Of a stretch of DNA of 7,893 nt, positions 3,525-7,893 are shown piece after piece (the first letter of the stretch is position 1; each line of letters opens with the position of its first letter). Source of the stretch: Methanobacteriota archaeon. Lineage in GTDB: Archaea; Thermoplasmatota; Poseidoniia; Poseidoniales; Poseidoniaceae. Location of the stretch: positions 5,550 through 13,442 of the forward strand of contig NZLM01000038.1 in NCBI GenBank assembly GCA_002694245.1, read 5' to 3'. Made by a program: the position numbers and the translations under genes. The notes under the pieces were generated by a model. The model ran no database searches, was not told where the DNA came from, and saw only the letters and a program-made list of their open reading frames with translations.

Positions 3525-6377
3525 TTATGTAGTCGCTTTGTACTCAACGAACACAGTCATTGCACCTGAAGTAGGTGTAGCCGCATCTGAACCATTAGAT
3601 TGTTTAAACTGAATAGCCAATGTTGCGCCACCTGCCGTTGCAGTTGCACCATCTAAGTCGATAATGTAAGAACCTGTAGTTGTTACATCTGACTCAGATA
3701 CAGTTGCCAATGTTGCTGAACCATCTGTGATTAACATAGAGTCAACTGAACCACCGCTGTATGCTGATGATACGTTGATTGCGATTCTTGTTACGTAGTA
3801 AGTTACACCTGAAGCATTTGGTAGTGAACCAATGTTTTCAGAAGAGTTACCGTTTGTAATAGAAGCTCTTAATGTTAAGTCATCCGTTGCAGTTACAACG
3901 TTATCTAGTACCCATCTTCTAGTTACTAGAGCGTCATCTACTGAACCAACGTTTGATTCATAACCATTTGGAACTACAACAAGACCGTTTCCTTTTGGCG
4001 TAAGTGCTACTGAGATGTTTGTGTCATCACCAGTTGCCGCGATAGAAGGATTTGAACCTGTTGCGTTGTTTGTGATTGTGAACTCGTTAACAGCTGAAGC
4101 AGTTCTTTCAAAGATTGCGATCTCGTTGTCAGTAGAGTCAGTAATTTTAACTTTACCTTCTGCGTTACCGCCTGTACCACCTTTGATGATTGCGTCACCT
4201 GAAGCGTTTGAACCAGTACCGTTACCACCTTTGATTACGATATCACCAGCGTCTGATGAGCTTGAAGCACCACCTGAAACTGTTAGAGATGAATCATCAT
4301 CACCGATGATTAAAGATGAACCACCTGATGCGTCTCTGATTAATACTCTACCGCCAGAACCTTGAGATTCAAGTACTAGGTTAACGTTTGCTGTTGCATC
4401 GTCTGGATCGATTGCATGGATTGAAACGTTTGAAGAAGTATTTCTGATTTGTAATTTAGTATTATCAGCAATATTCGCCGTATCCGCTTCGATCACAACG
4501 TTACCGTCTGTGTTATCTCTTAGAGCTGTTACGTAGTCGTAACTTGCAGTTGTACCAGTTGATCTTAGGTACTTGTTAGCGCCACCGATTGTTAATTGTG
4601 CAAGGCCGTTTGAAGCATTACCAATTAATAGTGTGCCTTGAGCGATAGATGACAAGTCAAGACCTGTACCACCATTGCTTACACCTAATTGTCCACTGAT
4701 TGTGTTTGAACCAAATGCAATAGTTTTGTTTGTAAGCGTTGCCGCGTTATCATTCAATACTACTGTACCTGATGCGTTTGGTAATGAAATTGTTCTATCA
4801 GCAGTTGGATCAACTACAGTTAGAGTTGTTTCATGAGCATCAGCCGTTGCACCTTCAAAAGTGAAAGCGTTCTGGATCTGAATAGTTGTAGAATCAACTG
4901 TTGTAGTTGTACCTTGAACTGTTAAGTTACCTGTGATAGTTGTATTACCAGTTAGTGTTGGGTTAGTTACTAAACCAACTGTTATAGTTTGACCTGATGC
5001 AGATGTTTCAATCTCATTGGCCGTACCAGCGATAGTTAAAGTTTGAGAACCTAAAGAAACAGTTCCTGAACCTGTACCAGCGCCTAACGCCTGTGTAATT
5101 GAACCAGCACCAACTAAACCATCAACGTATGCCTTCGTCGCGGCATCTTGTGCATTTGATGGATCTGCAACGCCTGTGATAGCCGCTGAGCCCATTGCCG
5201 CACCGTTGAAAGTTGGAGTATCACCAGTACCCAAGCCTAGTGATGTTCTTAATGTTCCACCTGTCTCTACTACAAAGTTAGAACCGTTACCAACGATAAC
5301 TCCACTGTCTGTTGGAGTTAAGCCAGCCACGTCTGCCAATTGAGCATCGAAAGCCTGAACATCTGAACCGATAGCAAGACCTAAAGCAGTTCTTGCCGCG
5401 GCCGCAGTCGCACCACCTGTACCGCCGTTAGCGATTGGAAGTACACCTGTTACTTGAGATGTCAAGTCAGCTGTACCACCCATGTTGCCTAAGTTTAAGT
5501 TAGACTCAGTGATGTCGATAGTTGCGTCACCACCAACAACTGTACCAGTTCCGTTTGTTATTGAAACTTTGTTTGAACCTGCTACGATGTCATCTAGTGA
5601 TGTTTGACCTGTACCACCTGAACCTACTGCCAGTGTACCTGTCACGTCGTTTGTTGTATCAGATAAGTCAATTGTTACATCTAATTTGCCTGAGTCAAAT
5701 GCTAAGGCTGTGTTAGTTGCAAGGTCAATTGCTAAATCGTTTGCGTTAGCAACGATACCGTCACCACCGACCACGTTTAGTGTGTTACCTGATTTTGTCA
5801 TACCTGTTCCAGCAGTGATCTGGCCTGAACCAGAGAACTGTGTGAAAGTCAGGTCTGTTGTGCCAACAGTGATATCATCATTAGTTGTTAATGTGAAACC
5901 ATTGTTGCCGTTTACTGTACCTTCTTCTACGAAGAAGAATGCACCTGCTGTTACTTCTGAATCAGCATCGAAGTCAGTTGCTCTTGTAGGAGCACCTGAG
6001 GCGTTAACTGTATATACACCGTTTTCTGATGCATCTGCTTGATCTTTGATCAAGATTCTGTCACCAGTTGCAAGTGCAACACCGTCAATTGTGTCGCCGT
6101 TTGCGAAGTCTGAAGCTAAAGTTCCAGCCGCTGTTGTAGCCAAGTGTACTGACTCTTTAACGTCTAGTCCGTTGATAGTTGAGTCAACATATGATTTCGA
6201 AGCGGCATCGTTTGCATTACTTGGAGTAGTAGCCACTCTTGCTTGTGAAAGAGTTGTACCATCTGTTGTAAATTTAAAGAACGATGACGACGTATCATAT
6301 ATTAATCTACCACCTGATTTACCGAACTGGACATCACTGCCAATACCCGCTAGGCCGTAGTTTTTTACGTTTGCCAT
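3525..6377 (-). CDS. Large fibre-like virion structural protein, 950 aa
   Basis: This Gly/Ala/Ser/Thr/Asn/Asp-rich protein has no cysteine and a single Trp (W822), typical of a beta-rich phage fibre or appendage. Visible modules: an N-terminal stretch ending in SNANDAASKSYVDSTI (53-68); a block with GDRILIKDQADASENGVYTV (105-124), common in phage tail-fibre proteins; three GGTG fibre repeats (254-257, 318-321, 569-572), the second in ANGGTGGATAAAARTALGL; a second DAATKAYVD motif (411-419); a GNLTVQGTTTTVDSTTIQIQ segment (483-502); paired VIKGG/IIKGG repeats (714-735); and a distinct C-terminal beta domain from about 830. It probably forms trimeric fibres for host recognition, which is family inference. 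The start has GAAGGGAG upstream, and the gene ends in tandem TAA-TAG before a strong terminator. Its GC content looks higher than the small-gene region. Confidence 0.88.
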   Translation of the reverse strand: MANVKNYGLAGIGSDVQFGKSGGRLIYDTSSSFFKFTTDGTTLSQARVATTPSNANDAASKSYVDSTINGLDVKESVHLATTAAGTLASDFANGDTIDGVALATGDRILIKDQADASENGVYTVNASGAPTRATDFDADSEVTAGAFFFVEEGTVNGNNGFTLTTNDDITVGTTDLTFTQFSGSGQITAGTGMTKSGNTLNVVGGDGIVANANDLAIDLATNTALAFDSGKLDVTIDLSDTTNDVTGTLAVGSGGTGQTSLDDIVAGSNKVSITNGTGTVVGGDATIDITESNLNLGNMGGTADLTSQVTGVLPIANGGTGGATAAAARTALGLAIGSDVQAFDAQLADVAGLTPTDSGVIVGNGSNFVVETGGTLRTSLGLGTGDTPTFNGAAMGSAAITGVADPSNAQDAATKAYVDGLVGAGSITQALGAGTGSGTVSLGSQTLTIAGTANEIETSASGQTITVGLVTNPTLTGNTTITGNLTVQGTTTTVDSTTIQIQNAFTFEGATADAHETTLTVVDPTADRTISLPNASGTVVLNDNAATLTNKTIAFGSNTISGQLGVSNGGTGLDLSSIAQGTLLIGNASNGLAQLTIGGANKYLRSTGTTASYDYVTALRDNTDGNVVIEADTANIADNTKLQIRNTSSNVSIHAIDPDDATANVNLVLESQGSGGRVLIRDASGGSSLIIGDDDSSLTVSGGASSSSDAGDIVIKGGNGTGSNASGDAIIKGGTGGNAEGKVKITDSTDNEIAIFERTASAVNEFTITNNATGSNPSIAATGDDTNISVALTPKGNGLVVVPNGYESNVGSVDDALVTRRWVLDNVVTATDDLTLRASITNGNSSENIGSLPNASGVTYYVTRIAINVSSAYSGGSVDSMLITDGSATLATVSESDVTTTGSYIIDLDGATATAGGATLAIQFKQSNGSDAATPTSGAMTVFVEYKATT

Positions 6378-6405
6378 GTTAAATCTCCCTTCAAATAATT
6401 TAATT

Positions 6406-6528
6406 TTACATTAAACGTCTTTTGGGAGGGTCTTCCTCGATTGTTTTTTGATTGAACTCTTCGTTAGGTAGTTCTTGCTGTTATTTATGTTCTTGTTGTA
6501 TGAATTCTGTATAAAGATTATTAAGAAT
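6406..6528 (-). pseudogene. Possible remnant of a small gene, interrupted by TAA
   Basis: One minus-strand frame reads ILNNLYTEFIQQEHK, a stop (TAA at 6481-6483), then QQELPNEEFNQKTIEEDPPKRRLM and a final stop. The composition is that of a normal charged phage protein rather than random AT-rich sequence, and the two halves join smoothly across the stop. No ATG, GTG or TTG start exists in frame, and the internal TAA is part of the late promoter box. It may be a decayed gene tail, a sequencing or assembly error in a real small gene, or chance. Confidence 0.3.
6482..6489 (-). promoter_or_regulatory. T4-type late promoter box CATAAATA for the 950-aa gene
   Basis: The minus strand carries CATAAATA inside AACATAAATAAC, the same 12 bases as around 646-653. 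Predicted initiation near 6476 gives a leader of about 99 nt before the fibre ATG. Its place directly after a hairpin terminator fits a new late transcription unit. Confidence 0.6.
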
Positions 6529-6552
6529 ATGCTGGGCCTGAGCCCAGCATAT
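6527..6552 (-). terminator. Hairpin terminator after the 94-aa gene
   Basis: ATATGCTGGGC (6527-6537) pairs perfectly with GCCCAGCATAT (6542-6552) around a 4-nt loop, an 11-bp stem beginning 13 nt past the 94-aa gene's stop. The following minus-strand bases (TCTTAATAATCTTT) are only moderately U-rich, so it may be a partial terminator or 3'-end stabiliser. Confidence 0.65.
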
Positions 6553-6565
6553 AATATATTTAGAT

Positions 6566-6850
6566 TTAAGCGATTCCGCCGAAATCTGTTGCTTCACTTT
6601 TTCCGAAGTATGATCCACCGTTAGCCGATGTACCTGCTACTGAACCTAAAGAAAAAGAAGTGTTTAAGATTTCACTTTTGCCTAAGCTCGATCCTTTATT
6701 AGGAAAGCTGTCAGCCGCTGAAGCAATACTGCCCCAGTCAGTTAGATCTCTTAGATCCACTACCATCTTTACGTCCCAACTTATGCCTAAGCCGTTGTAT
6801 TGGCCTGGGCTCATTTGTTTTAAGTTGAAATATCTAAACGTGTTTGCCAT
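6566..6850 (-). CDS. Hypothetical protein, 94 aa, in the structural gene block
   Basis: I do not recognise a family. The N-terminal half (MANTFRYFNLKQMSPGQYNGLGISWDVKMVVDLRDL) is mixed and compact. The C-terminal half is Ser/Gly-rich with a repeated GKSE motif (residues 57-60 and 83-86, as SLGKSE and YFGKSE), resembling flexible parts of virion proteins. A strong TAGGAGG ribosome site precedes the ATG, 23 nt after the stop of the upstream fibre gene, so the two are probably co-transcribed; a hairpin lies just downstream. A minor virion component or a fibre partner is the likeliest role, from position only. Confidence 0.8.
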   Translation of the reverse strand: MANTFRYFNLKQMSPGQYNGLGISWDVKMVVDLRDLTDWGSIASAADSFPNKGSSLGKSEILNTSFSLGSVAGTSANGGSYFGKSEATDFGGIA

Positions 6851-6873
6851 TTTAATATCCTCCTATAAACAAA

Positions 6874-7893
6874 TTACATTAAGTTAACAAGTACTTCGAT
6901 AACTCCTGATTCACCATCAAAATCTTCTAGTGCTTTACCAACCATTGCACCACCTTTGAACTCACCCGCCATAGCGTGGCCAGCCATTGATGAAGCCATT
7001 AGTAAATCACCTTTTTTGATTGAACCTGTTACTTTACATGGAACTCTTCCTGCTAACGCAACATATGGGTGAGTTGAGTCATCACCTGCATCTCTGTTCA
7101 TCATGTATGCTGGTGCTGTTGATACGATACCTGCTACTCTTGTGCTACCTTCTTCTGCACACTCTTCGATTTCGTTCTCACCGCCGAAACATACGATTGT
7201 ACCAGCTTCCATAGCCGCACCTGAGTGATATCTCTCAGCCAAGTCCGCGTATTTTGCCGATGTCGCTGTACCTTCAAAAGTACCTGCTACAAATGTTTCA
7301 GAACCTACTGTCCATTTGTCATCTGTTTCGTTCCATAATAATGTTTTGTTAGAGTCATCACCTCTTTCAACTTCAAGACCAGCGTTTTGTGTTGCTGAAC
7401 CTGTTGCGTTGTTGTTTAGTACTAAGATGTTGTCATCGATAGTTACTGTTTCAGTGTTCACTGAAGTAGTAGTACCAGACACAGTAAAGTTACCTGTAAC
7501 TGTTAAGTTACCAACAATTGAGTTGATGTTTGAAAGGTTCTGTGCTCTAAAGTCAACCGGTGATGCGATTCTTAAGTCGCCACCGCCAGCTACTGTGATA
7601 GTTTTGTTTGCACCCATGATTAAGTTTGAGTCACAATTTACTTCACCGCCTGCTGTTAACGTGATGTCAGCTGTACCTGTTGATGTTAGGTTGACACCTT
7701 GTGCTGATTGAACTGTAGTTGCACCTGTACCAGTTGTTCTGATAGTAATCGCTTGGTCAGTATCTGCTGATAAAACGATAGTACCTGAATCATCTTGTAG
7801 TGTTTTTGAACCGTTAATGTATAAAGATCCTGATGATACGTACACATCTTTCCATTGGAAAGAAGATGAACCTAAATCAAAACCTGTTGAACC
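6874..7893 (-). CDS. Fibre-type virion protein, C-terminal 339 residues (5' end beyond window)
   Basis: The frame is open to the right edge, beginning GSTGFDLGSSSFQWKDVYVSSGSLYI, a motif common near repeat units of marine phage structural proteins. A GTG at 7845 is internal, not a start. Then come beta-rich repeats, GNLTVTGNFTVSGTTTSVNTETVTIDDNILVLNNNATGS (128-166), and a conserved C-terminal module from about 213: AKYADLAERY, GTIVCFGG, RVAGIVSTAPAYMMN, ALAGRVPCKVTGSIKKGDLL, MVGKALEDFDGESGVIEVLV. I recall this module at the ends of many marine T4-like fibre proteins, and its layout is reminiscent of the self-cleaving Peptidase_G2-type chaperone domain, though no cleavage site can be shown. 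Cysteines occur at 87, 235, 245 and 286, unlike the cysteine-free 950-aa protein. It is probably part of a tail or baseplate fibre. Confidence 0.88.
   Translation of the reverse strand, partial: GSTGFDLGSSSFQWKDVYVSSGSLYINGSKTLQDDSGTIVLSADTDQAITIRTTGTGATTVQSAQGVNLTSTGTADITLTAGGEVNCDSNLIMGANKTITVAGGGDLRIASPVDFRAQNLSNINSIVGNLTVTGNFTVSGTTTSVNTETVTIDDNILVLNNNATGSATQNAGLEVERGDDSNKTLLWNETDDKWTVGSETFVAGTFEGTATSAKYADLAERYHSGAAMEAGTIVCFGGENEIEECAEEGSTRVAGIVSTAPAYMMNRDAGDDSTHPYVALAGRVPCKVTGSIKKGDLLMASSMAGHAMAGEFKGGAMVGKALEDFDGESGVIEVLVNLM

Larger units (their letters stand above)
6378..6565. other. Intergenic region and long leader of the 950-aa gene
   Basis: This 188-nt gap holds, in the minus direction, the hairpin at 6527-6552, the late promoter box at 6482-6489, a broken small reading frame (6406-6528) and the ribosome site GAAGGGAG before 6377. 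It is a terminator-then-promoter joint between two structural transcription units. Confidence 0.6.

Noticed and set aside
4015..6360. Long plus-strand frames opposite the 950-aa gene (4015-4365, 5686-6042, 6046-6360)
   Set aside because: They are antisense shadows produced by the biased codon use of the fibre gene; no ribosome sites or recognisable domains.
7316..7711. 131-codon plus-strand frame opposite the right-hand fibre gene
   Set aside because: Antisense shadow of a clear structural coding frame; composition mirrors the complementary codons.
7843..7845. GTG as start codon of the right-hand fibre protein
   Set aside because: The frame continues upstream to the window edge with a typical GFDLGSSSFQWKD motif, so the GTG encodes an internal valine.
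1..7893. tRNA genes, CRISPR arrays, insertion sequences, integrase or attachment sites
   Set aside because: I looked for cloverleaf-like segments, regularly spaced repeats and transposase or recombinase motifs and saw none.

Overview
The window looks like part of a tailed-phage genome, most likely a T4-like myovirus of marine bacteria (pelagiphage or cyanophage type). The main reasons are the gene repertoire (PhoH, a 2OG-Fe(II) oxygenase of the aspartyl/asparaginyl hydroxylase type, a HAD-fold hydrolase, a DsbA-like late-transcription accessory protein and large low-complexity fibre proteins), tight packing of very small genes, an AT-rich sequence, and T4-type late promoter boxes (TATAAATA, CATAAATA). 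A 58-aa protein resembling the alphaproteobacterial DUF4167 family hints at a SAR11-like host, but this is only a hint. Names come from reading motifs, not from a database search.

Layout, right to left, because all genes but one are on the minus strand. Positions 7893-6566 hold the C-terminal 339 residues of a fibre-type virion protein (open at the window edge) and a 94-aa hypothetical protein. They end at a hairpin (6527-6552). A late promoter box (6482-6489) follows, with a long leader that carries a broken small reading frame. Next comes a 950-aa fibre-like structural protein (6377-3525), closed by a strong intrinsic terminator (3452-3484).

A lone plus-strand gene (3220-3447) and a minus-strand small-gene cluster diverge from a promoter region at about 3092-3219. 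The leftward cluster is: 44-aa membrane protein (3091), 59-aa (2948), 68-aa (2756), 74-aa (2548), DsbA-like (2324), 2OG-Fe(II) oxygenase (2050), HAD hydrolase (1392), 58-aa DUF4167-like (602), and phoH (381, running off the left edge). Several gaps are 1-17 nt or overlap, so this is probably transcribed as overlapping operons with internal late promoters.

The most unusual signal is at translation starts. Three genes (phoH, the 2OG oxygenase and the 44-aa protein) have no Shine-Dalgarno sequence, and in each a promoter-like box sits so close to the ATG that the predicted transcript starts at or about 3 nt before it. The other internal starts have purine-rich ribosome sites. This suggests a leaderless-mRNA subset. 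Other points to check are a repeated TTAAATATTA motif upstream of three genes, a shared 12-mer around two late promoters, an operator-like dyad beside one of them, and the broken frame at 6406-6528.
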